Positions 9,435-18,589 of a DNA stretch of 64,000 nt are shown here, piece by piece. A program made the position numbers and the translations under genes. A model generated the notes under the pieces. The model was not told where the DNA came from, made no database searches, and saw only the letters and a program-made list of their open reading frames with translations. Numbering within the stretch: position 1 is the stretch's first letter; each line of letters starts with the position of its first letter. Source of the stretch: an uncultured Allomuricauda sp. (lineage in GTDB: Bacteria > Bacteroidota > Bacteroidia > Flavobacteriales > Flavobacteriaceae); NCBI RefSeq assembly GCF_947495325.1, contig NZ_CANLYK010000003.1:310001-374000 (forward strand), given 5' to 3'.

Positions 9435-10559
9435 ATGAAACATAAAACTCTTTTACTCACTTTATTGATTATTTGGCTTGGAGCTATACCCAAAATTCTG
9501 AAGGCCCAAACAAGCAATACGAAACAAACTATTGTAAGTATTCAAGGTGAAAAATTTTTGATTAACGGTATTCCAACATATCAAGGACGCAATTGGAAGG
9601 GATACCCTATTGAAGGGCTATTAATGAATTCAAGAATGGTCCAAGGAATATTTGATGATCTTAATCCCGAAACTTCAGGTCGTTGGAAATATGATGATAC
9701 GCAAAAATGGGATGCTGACCGTAATACCAAAGAATTTATCAGGTCCATGAAGTCTTGGTACGCCAAAGGCCTACTAGGGTTTACCATTAATTTACAAGGA
9801 GGAAGTCCGCTAGGGTATGGAAACAAAGGGTGGATTAATTCTGCTATTGATACCGACGGAGAATTGCGGCCCAAGTACATGGCACGTTTAGAAAGAATCT
9901 TGGATAAAGCCAATGAAATTGGAATGGTACCTATTTTGGGTCTTTTTTATAATGACCAGGAAGATTTGTTGAAAGATGAAGCGGCCGTTATTAAAGGGGT
10001 TGACAACGTAATCGATTGGCTTTTTCAAAAAAATTACAGGAACATCATCATTGAAATCAATAACGAATGTAATCTCAAATACAGTCATGCCATCCTTCAG
10101 CCCGATCGCGTACATGAATTAATTGAAAGGATACAATCAAAAACTCAAAACGGATATCGTTTTTTGGCAGGGACAAGCTATAGTGGGGGAGTGATTCCAC
10201 AGGAAAATGTAGTAAGGGCTTCAGACTTTCTGCTCATACATGGTAATGGAGTTCATGACCCTTCCGCAATTACTGAAATGGTAAGCAAAACAAAAGCGGT
10301 TAGAGGGTACAGACCAATGCCAATACTGTTCAACGAAGATGATCACTTCAATTTTGATAAAGCATCAAACAATTTTGTGGAAGCAGTAAAAGCGTATGCT
10401 TCTTGGGGCTATTTTGATTACCGTATGAAAGGTGAAGTGTATAATCATGGTTTTCAATCGGTTCCGGTTAATTGGGGAATAAGTTCTCCTCGAAAAGAGG
10501 CTTTTTTTGACAAATTGGAAGAAATCACCGGAGGATTGAAGAAATCAAGGAGGCCCTAG
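9435..10559 (+). CDS. Secreted clan GH-A glycoside hydrolase (GH5-like)
   Basis: The 374-residue protein starts with a signal peptide ending near residue 25 (ILKAQ). It reads as a single TIM barrel: IIIEINNE places a candidate acid/base at E211 after strand 4, and MPILFNEDD places a candidate nucleophile at E301 at the end of strand 7, the clan GH-A layout. Length agrees with a single-domain GH5-type enzyme. No carbohydrate-binding module is seen. It may be an endo- or exo-glycosidase for the locus glycan; the exact GH family is uncertain because the region around the nucleophile is atypical (NEDDH). It lies 100 bases after the SGNH gene and 23 bases before the lyase gene. Confidence 0.65.
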   Translation: MKHKTLLLTLLIIWLGAIPKILKAQTSNTKQTIVSIQGEKFLINGIPTYQGRNWKGYPIEGLLMNSRMVQGIFDDLNPETSGRWKYDDTQKWDADRNTKEFIRSMKSWYAKGLLGFTINLQGGSPLGYGNKGWINSAIDTDGELRPKYMARLERILDKANEIGMVPILGLFYNDQEDLLKDEAAVIKGVDNVIDWLFQKNYRNIIIEINNECNLKYSHAILQPDRVHELIERIQSKTQNGYRFLAGTSYSGGVIPQENVVRASDFLLIHGNGVHDPSAITEMVSKTKAVRGYRPMPILFNEDDHFNFDKASNNFVEAVKAYASWGYFDYRMKGEVYNHGFQSVPVNWGISSPRKEAFFDKLEEITGGLKKSRRP

Positions 10560-10582
10560 GTAATTTAAAATAAACGCACGGT

Positions 10583-13327
10583 ATGATGAAAAAACTTATA
10601 GCAATCACCATTTTTATTTTTATAGGAAGTGCATCTTATGCGCAAAAAAGCAATACTATCCCATTACCAAAAAATCTTGAGCAGGGATACCCCCGTTTGT
10701 ATATTACCCAATCCAAGAAAAAGGAACTTCAAAAAACCATAAAAAAAGAAGCCTGGGCACAGGAGGTTCTTTCTGGAATTCACAAGCGTATTGATGAACA
10801 TGTAGAGCGTCATGTAGCCGATCCGGAGTGGATGGTCTCCCGTCTTATGATGTACTGGAAAACAAAAGCCACCAATGTTTACATTAATGGTATTAATTAT
10901 TCGCATGCCGACGGTGAAGCACCTGTTCCTACAGTTCGCTTTACAGGGTCTCGCGATTATACCACTAATTATGCCATGCCAGATTTAGAAGACATTCTTC
11001 CATACATGGATGACGAGCGGGGACTTTATCTTCGTAACAAGGCCAGGGAAGGAAATCCGTTGGAGTGGGTAGACCAGTCTAAAACCGGAGGGCAAATTCA
11101 TCGGCATAACCAAAAGATTATGGGGTTGGCCCGCGACGCGGCTTTTCTGTATTGGCTTGAAGAAGATGAACGTTTTGCAAAGTTTGCCTTCGATATTTTT
11201 GATACCTACATGATGGGCATGTACTATCGAAATGAGCCCATTGATTTGCTCAATGGGCATATTCAAACATTGGTTGGGTTGGAGTGTTTTCAGGTTATTC
11301 ACGAAAGCACCTTAGTTCATGCATCTGAACTTTATGACTTTTTGCATCAATACATCGAACAAAACCACCCTGATAAAATTGAAACTTATGATATAACCAT
11401 AAAAAAGTGGACCGATCAGATTATTAAAAATGGAGTCCCTCAAAATAATTGGAATCTGCATCAGGCAAAAATCATTCTAAAAGCAGCCATGGTCTTAAGG
11501 GACGACAAATTCTATGAAGATGAAAAAGGACGCGAGTATTATATCAATTATATTTTGAATGTCACATCACCAAGACAGTGGTCAATGACCAAGTTCATGG
11601 ACTATGGATATGATAAAAGCAATGGGGTTTGGGCAGAGTGTCCGGGGTATTCATTTGGGGTAACAAGAGATTTGACCCACTTTATCAATGATTTTGACAA
11701 TACGTTTGATCATAATATTCTGCCATACATGCCAGTAATGAAAAAGGCCGTTAGCGTATTACCTCAATATCTCTTTCCTAATGGACAGACCGTTGCTTTT
11801 GGAGACAGCAATTATGGATCGCTAAGTACGGGAGCCATAAGCGATATGATTCGTACAGCGCAAAAGAATGATGACCAAGCATTGGAAAAAGAGTTTACTG
11901 GGCTATACCATTTATTTAATCAAGGTGCTCAACAAGCAAATCGTAATAAAAAGCCTAAATCTGATATAGGTTCATTTTTTGCAAGTAAACCATTGGAGCT
12001 CAACGCTAAGTATGGAAAAGGGAATTTAAGTGATTATATCACGCAGACCTTCTATGCCCGAAATGTGAGTTGGCATGTGCAGCGCATGGGTGAAGGTAAA
12101 GACGGTATGATGGTTTCATTGAATGGCTCGCTTGGTAATCACATGCACGCTAATGGCATCAATATGGAATTGTATGGAAAAGGTTTTGTACAAGGAGCTG
12201 ACCCTGGAAAAGGAGCAGGTTACCTTCAGCCAATTTATCTCGAGTACTATTCGCAATTCCCAGCGCACAATACGGTTATGGTAGATGGTGCCTCTTCCTA
12301 TACCGAAATGTTAAGTTATCATGCCTTTGATTTAATAGCGGAATACCCAAAATCCGGGCAAAAGAAAGGCTACTATCCGAATATCACCTATTCAGATGTC
12401 TATTTTTTAGAACCCGAGACACAAAGTGACCAAAATCGATTGGTCAGCACAATAAGGACTGGTGAAACCTCAGGTTACTATATTGATGTATTTCGTTCCC
12501 GTAAAAAACGAAAAGGAGATAAATTTCACGATTACTACTACCACAATTTAGGGCAATCCATGAAGGTTATGGACGCTAGCGGAAGTCCTTTAATGTTATC
12601 CCCAACTGAAGAAATGGGCTTTGCAGGGGGGCATTTGTATGCCTTGGATTATATGTGGGACAAAAAATCGAAACGTACCTCTCAAGATTATCAAGTGGAG
12701 TGGAAAATAGATTTCCCTGAAGGAAAAGAGGATGTGTTTATGAACCTATGGATGAAAGGCACCGAAGGGCGTGAGGTATTCTCCATTAAGTCACCACCAA
12801 ATAAAGCGTTTCGAGGTAATCATGGGTTACCTTATGAGGTAGACAAACAACCCTACCTAACATTTACTGCCCGTCAACATGGAGAGGCTTGGGAGCATCC
12901 CTTCATTTCTGTGTATGAACCTTTTACCTCCAGCGAGGGAAAAAGTATTTTATCTATCGAAGGGTTTGATGATGATAATGGCAATAAAGCTTTTGCTGGA
13001 CTACACATTACTCACAAATCCGGAAGGGAAGATTTTATCTTTTCATCAGAGGGGGATAAAACAGCAAGTTTTGAAAACATGTCCGCCAATGGGGCTTATG
13101 TATTGATAGGGAATGAAAAAAATGGTGATTTTGTTCTGTTTTTAGGAAATGGGACTCAGCTTGAAGCTAATGGGATTTCAATATCTACAGAGAAAAAGGG
13201 CAATGTTGTTTTGGAGAAAAAGGGGGATAAAATTTTATTGCATAATCAGGTTCCCGTATTTGTTTCGAATAAAAATCATGAAAAGAAATATGATGCCGGG
13301 GCAATCAGGGAAATCATATTAAACTAA
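10583..13327 (+). CDS. Heparinase II/III-superfamily polysaccharide lyase
   Basis: The 914-residue secreted protein has a signal peptide ending around SYAQ (residue 20). Residues about 30-450 are helical and look like the (alpha/alpha) toroid of heparinase II/III-type lyases, with candidate active-site residues N289 and H293 in NNWNLH. From about residue 500 a beta-sandwich region follows, with the characteristic NHMHANGINMELYGKG (H520, H522, N524) and AHNTVMVDG. Such enzymes cleave uronic-acid polysaccharides by beta-elimination, producing the unsaturated uronates that KduI and KduD, encoded downstream, would process. It is longer than most alginate lyases of this fold. The substrate class is inferred only from context. 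Confidence 0.7.
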   Translation: MMKKLIAITIFIFIGSASYAQKSNTIPLPKNLEQGYPRLYITQSKKKELQKTIKKEAWAQEVLSGIHKRIDEHVERHVADPEWMVSRLMMYWKTKATNVYINGINYSHADGEAPVPTVRFTGSRDYTTNYAMPDLEDILPYMDDERGLYLRNKAREGNPLEWVDQSKTGGQIHRHNQKIMGLARDAAFLYWLEEDERFAKFAFDIFDTYMMGMYYRNEPIDLLNGHIQTLVGLECFQVIHESTLVHASELYDFLHQYIEQNHPDKIETYDITIKKWTDQIIKNGVPQNNWNLHQAKIILKAAMVLRDDKFYEDEKGREYYINYILNVTSPRQWSMTKFMDYGYDKSNGVWAECPGYSFGVTRDLTHFINDFDNTFDHNILPYMPVMKKAVSVLPQYLFPNGQTVAFGDSNYGSLSTGAISDMIRTAQKNDDQALEKEFTGLYHLFNQGAQQANRNKKPKSDIGSFFASKPLELNAKYGKGNLSDYITQTFYARNVSWHVQRMGEGKDGMMVSLNGSLGNHMHANGINMELYGKGFVQGADPGKGAGYLQPIYLEYYSQFPAHNTVMVDGASSYTEMLSYHAFDLIAEYPKSGQKKGYYPNITYSDVYFLEPETQSDQNRLVSTIRTGETSGYYIDVFRSRKKRKGDKFHDYYYHNLGQSMKVMDASGSPLMLSPTEEMGFAGGHLYALDYMWDKKSKRTSQDYQVEWKIDFPEGKEDVFMNLWMKGTEGREVFSIKSPPNKAFRGNHGLPYEVDKQPYLTFTARQHGEAWEHPFISVYEPFTSSEGKSILSIEGFDDDNGNKAFAGLHITHKSGREDFIFSSEGDKTASFENMSANGAYVLIGNEKNGDFVLFLGNGTQLEANGISISTEKKGNVVLEKKGDKILLHNQVPVFVSNKNHEKKYDAGAIREIILN

Positions 13328-13357
13328 ATAGGTTCTAACTAAAAAAATGAAAGTCTT

Positions 13358-14887
13358 ATGGATCTCATTCCAAAACCTAATCTAAGTAAAGTAATAGTAA
13401 CTTTAGTTACAGGAATATGTATTCTGTTTTCATGTAAGGAAGAAACACAAAAAGGAGATACTTCACATCATGTTAAAGTATATCCTGCTCCTGACGGTAT
13501 AGAACTTTCACAAGACTTTAAAGTAGCGGTTGAGGGCAAAGAAGTACCGGTTTACAACTTCAAAATTCCAGCACGTGAACCAATTCCACGTCTCAACCAT
13601 TCACGAAGCGAATTTGGACTGGCCTCATTTGCCTCATTTGATATGAACGAGAGAACAGAGGTGAAAGTAACCTATCCCGAAGTCGTAAATTCGGTGAAAA
13701 TATTACCAACTTCGTTTGGAATAGAACCAACTATTGAAGGCAATACAATTTCATTTACAGTAGAAAACCCAGGTAATTTAACCCTAGAAGTAAATGGTGA
13801 TTGGTATGAATCCCTACACATTTTCGCAAATCCTTTTGAAGAAAATGTTCCAGATCCCAATGACCCCAACATTATATATTTTGGGCCTGGAGTCCATGAT
13901 GTTAAAAGTGTAAAGGTTGAAGATAGCACCACGGTTTATATAGCAGGTGGAGCTTATATAAGAGCTGGAATGGAAGCTGAAGAAAAAGAAGTTGAATTAC
14001 GGGGTAGAAAAAGAAACCCACCAACTTTTTTTATAGAAGGAAACCATATTACCATCCGAGGTAGGGGAATTATTGATCAATCTGCCATACCTAGACCAAA
14101 AAGGCGATACACCATATTTGCCCAGAAATCCAATGATGTAAACCTTGAAGGGGTAATTATAAGGGACCCTAGCCATTGGACAATACCGTTGCAAGCCTCT
14201 GATAACATACATGTTGATAATATTAAAATACTGGGTTGGCGAGGAAATTCTGATGGCGTGGATATTTCTAACAGTCGAGATGTACTGGTTGAAAATTGCT
14301 TTTTCAGGACATTGGATGATGCTGTGGTTGTAAAATCATTTGAAGGTCGCGGAGAAGTAAAAAATATTCATGCCCGCAAGTGTGTAATTTGGAACGAATT
14401 GGCACATTCGCTGAGTATTGGCGCTGAAGTTCGGGAGAATGTTAGTAACGTTTTATTTGAGGATTGTGATGTAATCCATGATGTGGGACGTGAAACGGCA
14501 CTGCGTGTTTACCATTGCGATGATGCCGTTATTAGCGATATAACTTTTCAAAACATTAGAATAGAGGAAGCTCGTAGATTAATTTCTGTTTGGATAGGTA
14601 AAACCCGTTGGACAGAAACTGAAGAGCGTGGCAACGTTCGAAATGTAACTTTCAAAGATATAACGGCCGTTTCTGCACCCATTGATACCACTCTTACCGG
14701 ATTTCAAGATGGGTCTGATTGGAAACCATACATCATTAGGAATCATGCAAGCATGGAGTTGACCGGATATGATGAAACGCACACTGTAGAGGGAATAGTT
14801 TTTGACAATGTTGTATTGGATGGCAAAAAGGTGATAAAAGAGCAAGTAACGATTAACGAATTTGTGAATAAGATTGAAATCAAGTAA
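13358..14887 (+). CDS. GH28-like beta-helix glycosidase, lipoprotein
   Basis: The 509-residue lipoprotein (lipobox C26, LFSC) has an N-terminal beta-sandwich of about 160 residues and then a right-handed beta helix. GH28 catalytic signatures are present in altered form: NSDGVD (D299), the DD pair D320-D321 (TLDDAVVVK), and AHSLSIGAE, where H350 is kept but the usual GHG glycines are A and S. This points to a polygalacturonase-like enzyme hydrolysing galacturonic acid or a related residue, with a changed active-site rim. It follows the lyase gene after 30 bases and is followed by a 204-base gap before the sulfatase gene. Confidence 0.75.
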   Translation: MDLIPKPNLSKVIVTLVTGICILFSCKEETQKGDTSHHVKVYPAPDGIELSQDFKVAVEGKEVPVYNFKIPAREPIPRLNHSRSEFGLASFASFDMNERTEVKVTYPEVVNSVKILPTSFGIEPTIEGNTISFTVENPGNLTLEVNGDWYESLHIFANPFEENVPDPNDPNIIYFGPGVHDVKSVKVEDSTTVYIAGGAYIRAGMEAEEKEVELRGRKRNPPTFFIEGNHITIRGRGIIDQSAIPRPKRRYTIFAQKSNDVNLEGVIIRDPSHWTIPLQASDNIHVDNIKILGWRGNSDGVDISNSRDVLVENCFFRTLDDAVVVKSFEGRGEVKNIHARKCVIWNELAHSLSIGAEVRENVSNVLFEDCDVIHDVGRETALRVYHCDDAVISDITFQNIRIEEARRLISVWIGKTRWTETEERGNVRNVTFKDITAVSAPIDTTLTGFQDGSDWKPYIIRNHASMELTGYDETHTVEGIVFDNVVLDGKKVIKEQVTINEFVNKIEIK

Positions 14888-15091
14888 CCCATAATTTAGA
14901 AGTAAGTCAATGATGAAAGCCTATAAATTTCACAACCTAAATTCACTATCTGCTAAAGGCGTTTGACATTTATAAATCCAAGTACAAAAAGAAAAAAATT
15001 CAATCCGTAAACCCTATAAAACAATAATACAGCCCATGAAAAATGAACTGGGATATGAAACCCTTCACCAAAAACCACGAATACTTTAGAA
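14888..15091 (+). other. 204-base gap inside the first locus
   Basis: This is the longest gap in the otherwise tightly packed + strand run. It is AT-rich, holds no convincing hairpin and no open frame with a plausible start. A TACTTTAG near 15082 is one base off the TAnnTTTG -7 consensus, but no matching TTG was found at the right distance. An internal promoter for the sulfatase-GH39-GH3 group is possible, not shown. Confidence 0.3.
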
Positions 15092-16930
15092 ATGAAAAAA
15101 TATGCTATGAAGGTTAACGTTTGTGTGATTTTTTCGCTCATCGTCCTAGGTGCTTGCAAAGAAGAAAAAACGGCAAGGAATGATGGCAAACCCAACGTCA
15201 TTTTAATCTTGGTAGATGATCAAGGATATGGAGATATTGCGGCCTTGGGCAATCCCAATATAAAAACGCCAAACATAGATGCCCTACATGCCAAAAGTGC
15301 CCGGTTCACTGATTACCATGTAAGCCCAACGTGCGCTCCCACCCGGGCCGCTTTGCTTACCGGACATCATTCCAATAGAACGGGCGTCTGGCATACGGTA
15401 AATGGCCGTTCCCTACTATTGGAACGTGAAACCACAATGGCAGACATCTTTAAAGAAAATGGCTATGCTACCGGAATCTTCGGAAAATGGCATTTGGGCG
15501 ACAACTATCCATTTAGACCCCAAGATAAAGGGTTTGATGAAGTATTGGTACATGGAGGCGGTGGTATTGAACAAACCATGGACTTTTTTGACAATGATTA
15601 CTTTGATGACACCTACTTACACAATGGCAAGCTGGAAAAATTCAAGGGGTACTGCACGGATATTTGGTTTTCAGAAGCAATCAAATTTATTGAGGGAAAT
15701 AAAGAAAAACCGTTCTTTTGCTACCTTTCCACAAATACTGCCCACTCACCCTATTTTGTGGAAGACAAGTACACAGACCCCTACAGAAATAATAAAAAAA
15801 TACATCACCCCGCATTTTATGGAATGATTGCCAATATTGATGAAAACCTTGGTCAGTTGGAAGCTTATTTAAACAAGGTTGGCCTCATGGACAACACCGT
15901 CCTAATTTTTACAACGGACAATGGAACCGCACAGGGAGCAAAGGTAGAGGGACATCGATTGGATGGTTTTGTTTCTAAGGGATTTAATGCCGGAATGCGA
16001 GGAATAAAGGCAAGTAAATATGAAGGAGGACATCGTGTTCCTCTATTTATACATTGGAAAAATGGGAATATTACAACAGGAAAAGACATTGATGAATTGA
16101 CAGCACATTATGATATTCTTCCAACCTTGGTTGATTTGTGCAATATAAATATTGAACCACAAACAAAGTTTGATGGTAAAAGTTTGGTTCCATTAATCAA
16201 TGGAGACAATCAGTATTTTAAGGATCGAATTGTTATTACCAATTCGCAAAGAACAGAAGTCCCAGAACCCTGGAGAAGAACATCCCTCATGCAGGGAAAT
16301 TGGCGGCTAATTGATGGTGTGGAACTATATAATCTAAAAACAGATCCAGAGCAACGAACCAATATTGCGGAGAAGCATCCAGATAAAATAAAAGAATTCA
16401 AAAATGCATATAATCAATGGTGGGAAGAGATATCCCCAAGTTATAAAGATCAGCCCTACATAATTATAGGTCATGAAGCCGAAAACCCGACAAAACTGTA
16501 CTGTCATGATTGGCATACAGATGCGGAGGCAAGTCCCTGGCATCAGCGACATATACGTCAAGGATATAAAGACAACGGTTATTGGATGTTGAAAGTTGCT
16601 GAAAGTGGAGCGTATACCATTAAACTGCGTCGCTGGCCAGAAGAAACGCATTTGGCCCTGAATGCAAAAGCCCCTGTACGCCCTGCAATTCCTGGCACCA
16701 GTGTTGGCAAAAGTAAAAAAAGTAAAGCATTGCATATTCAACAAGCCAGAATTGAAATTCAGGACATTAGGCTTTCCAAAATTGTAGACCCAAATGCAGA
16801 ATTTGTTGAATTTACAGTCAAACTTAAAGCGGGAAATACCAATCTTCAGACATGGTTCACCCTAGATGATTCAATCGAAATAGGTTCATACTTTGTGAAT
16901 GTTGAGAAAATATCAGAAAATAAAATTTAA
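15092..16930 (+). CDS. S1-family arylsulfatase, lipoprotein
   Basis: The 612-residue type I sulfatase carries a lipoprotein signal (lipobox C22, LGAC). The formylglycine signature is CAPTR with C81 as the residue to be converted. Calcium ligands are visible in VDDQGYGD (residues 41-48) and TTDNGT; GKWHLG follows as expected for the family. The conversion of C81 needs an anaerobic or FGE-type maturase encoded elsewhere. About 140 residues after the usual catalytic domain may be an extra beta domain. It removes sulfate esters from the glycan, so the target is sulfated. An alternative start at 15107 is possible; the upstream ATG is used here. It is closely followed by GH39 and GH3 genes (17- and 10-base gaps). 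Confidence 0.9.
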   Translation: MKKYAMKVNVCVIFSLIVLGACKEEKTARNDGKPNVILILVDDQGYGDIAALGNPNIKTPNIDALHAKSARFTDYHVSPTCAPTRAALLTGHHSNRTGVWHTVNGRSLLLERETTMADIFKENGYATGIFGKWHLGDNYPFRPQDKGFDEVLVHGGGGIEQTMDFFDNDYFDDTYLHNGKLEKFKGYCTDIWFSEAIKFIEGNKEKPFFCYLSTNTAHSPYFVEDKYTDPYRNNKKIHHPAFYGMIANIDENLGQLEAYLNKVGLMDNTVLIFTTDNGTAQGAKVEGHRLDGFVSKGFNAGMRGIKASKYEGGHRVPLFIHWKNGNITTGKDIDELTAHYDILPTLVDLCNINIEPQTKFDGKSLVPLINGDNQYFKDRIVITNSQRTEVPEPWRRTSLMQGNWRLIDGVELYNLKTDPEQRTNIAEKHPDKIKEFKNAYNQWWEEISPSYKDQPYIIIGHEAENPTKLYCHDWHTDAEASPWHQRHIRQGYKDNGYWMLKVAESGAYTIKLRRWPEETHLALNAKAPVRPAIPGTSVGKSKKSKALHIQQARIEIQDIRLSKIVDPNAEFVEFTVKLKAGNTNLQTWFTLDDSIEIGSYFVNVEKISENKI

Positions 16931-16947
16931 ATAAAGGAAGTCAGAAA

Positions 16948-18579
16948 ATGGGAAAATTTAAAATAGCATTTTTAGGTCTGTTTCTATGTTCCACAATAAC
17001 ATTACATGCGCAAAAGGTAACAGTTGACACTCATCGACCAGGAGAAAAATTCGAACATTTTTGGAGCAAATGTGTGGGTGCTGGTAGGGCAAATGAAGCT
17101 TTAAGAGCTGGTTGGCTAGAACAGTTACAGCTAGTTCAACAAAACTGCGGTTTTGAATATGTTCGTTTTCATGGAATTTTTCATGAAGATATGTTTCCAA
17201 TAATTGAGCATAACGGGGAAACTCTATACAACTGGCAATATATCGATGATGTTTTTGATAGAATGTTGGATTTAAAGGTCCGCCCTTTTGTAGAGCTCGC
17301 TTTTCTACCCAATAGCATGGCTGCTGAAAACTCAAAAACGGTTTTTTGGTGGAAAGCAAACATAACTCCCACAGATGGTACTTTTCAGAAATGGCATGAT
17401 TTGGTAAAATCGTTTACGCAACATTGTGTAGACAGGTACGGAATCGATGAAGTACTAACCTGGTATTTTGAGGTTTGGAACGAGCCCAATCTATATCCCC
17501 TGTTTTGGGATGGTACAAAATCACAGTATTTTGAATTGTACAAACAATCCGCACTGGCAATTAAATCTGTAGACAATCGTCTTAAAATTGGTGGACCATC
17601 AACAAGTAATTTTGTTCCAGATAGCCGTTTTGATGGTGAAACAACCAATGAGAAAGCTTCCGAAGCTGTCTTTTCAACAAAGGACATCAATACTCTGGAG
17701 TGGCATGGGGTCTGGATTGAAGATTTCCTCACCTATTGTAAAAAGGAAAAATTACCGGTCGATTTTGTTAGCACACATCCCTATCCAACGGATTATGCAT
17801 TCAATCCAGAAACAGGAAAAGGAAGAGGGCTCACGCGTTTCGCTCAATCAACCAGGCTTGACCTTGAATGGTTGAACACAACAATAGCTACGAGTGCTTT
17901 TCCCAATGTAGAAATACATCTTACTGAATGGAATACCAGTCCAAGCAGTCGTGATGCAATGCATGATCGTTTACCTGCCGCCGCTTATATTGTAAAAACA
18001 AATCTTGATGGTATTGGTTTGACAAATTCCCTGGCATTTTGGACATTCACCGATATATTTGAAGAAAAGGGTGGAGCCGCCAGCATTTTTCATGGTGGTT
18101 TTGGGTTGGTCAACTTTCAAGGGCTTGTAAAACCATCCTATCATGCCTATCGCATGTTGCACCAATTGGGAGATGAAAAATTGTACAAAGACGACTTTCT
18201 TTTTGTGAGTAAAAAATCAAGTACTGGTAAAATTATAGCATTTGCGTATAACTATCCAGAAGAATATGAAGGGGCCGTACCTTCAGGAACAGATAAGCGT
18301 GAAAACGGAACCAAAAAAAAACTTGATTTATCCCTTACAGGTTTAAAAACAGGAGTTACATTCAAGATTGAAATTTTGGATAAAGATCATGGCAATATTC
18401 ATAATTTTTGGGAATCAATGGGAAAACCAGAGCCTCCCACCAGAGAGGAAATAAAAGTGATGAAAGACTATGCAAATAAAATGAAAACTGAGTTTGTAAA
18501 AGTTGATGATAATGGCAATCTTTCAATTACACACGAAATTTCCCCATGGAGCTTGGTGTTAATTGAGCAAATAAACTAG
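16948..18579 (+). CDS. GH39 glycosidase (beta-xylosidase/alpha-L-iduronidase family)
   Basis: The 543-residue secreted protein (signal peptide to about A21) is a GH39 TIM-barrel enzyme. FEVWNEPNL gives the acid/base E179, and EIHLTEWNT gives the nucleophile E327. FEHFWSKCVGAGRA near the N-terminus is the usual substrate-binding segment of the family. A beta-sandwich accessory domain follows from about residue 430. GH39 enzymes release xylose, iduronate or similar sugars with retention. Next to a sulfatase and uronate genes this fits trimming of an acidic sulfated algal glycan. Ten bases separate it from the GH3 gene. Confidence 0.85.
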   Translation: MGKFKIAFLGLFLCSTITLHAQKVTVDTHRPGEKFEHFWSKCVGAGRANEALRAGWLEQLQLVQQNCGFEYVRFHGIFHEDMFPIIEHNGETLYNWQYIDDVFDRMLDLKVRPFVELAFLPNSMAAENSKTVFWWKANITPTDGTFQKWHDLVKSFTQHCVDRYGIDEVLTWYFEVWNEPNLYPLFWDGTKSQYFELYKQSALAIKSVDNRLKIGGPSTSNFVPDSRFDGETTNEKASEAVFSTKDINTLEWHGVWIEDFLTYCKKEKLPVDFVSTHPYPTDYAFNPETGKGRGLTRFAQSTRLDLEWLNTTIATSAFPNVEIHLTEWNTSPSSRDAMHDRLPAAAYIVKTNLDGIGLTNSLAFWTFTDIFEEKGGAASIFHGGFGLVNFQGLVKPSYHAYRMLHQLGDEKLYKDDFLFVSKKSSTGKIIAFAYNYPEEYEGAVPSGTDKRENGTKKKLDLSLTGLKTGVTFKIEILDKDHGNIHNFWESMGKPEPPTREEIKVMKDYANKMKTEFVKVDDNGNLSITHEISPWSLVLIEQIN

Positions 18580-18589
18580 AAGAGATTAT

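Noticed and set aside
10583..13327. Calling the lyase a heparin-degrading enzyme
   Set aside because: The fold is shared by lyases for alginate, ulvan-like and other glycans; no sequence feature seen here points to heparin.
13358..14887. Idea that the GH28-like protein lacks the catalytic-loop histidine
   Set aside because: The GHG motif reads AHS here, so the histidine (H350) is kept; only the glycines changed.
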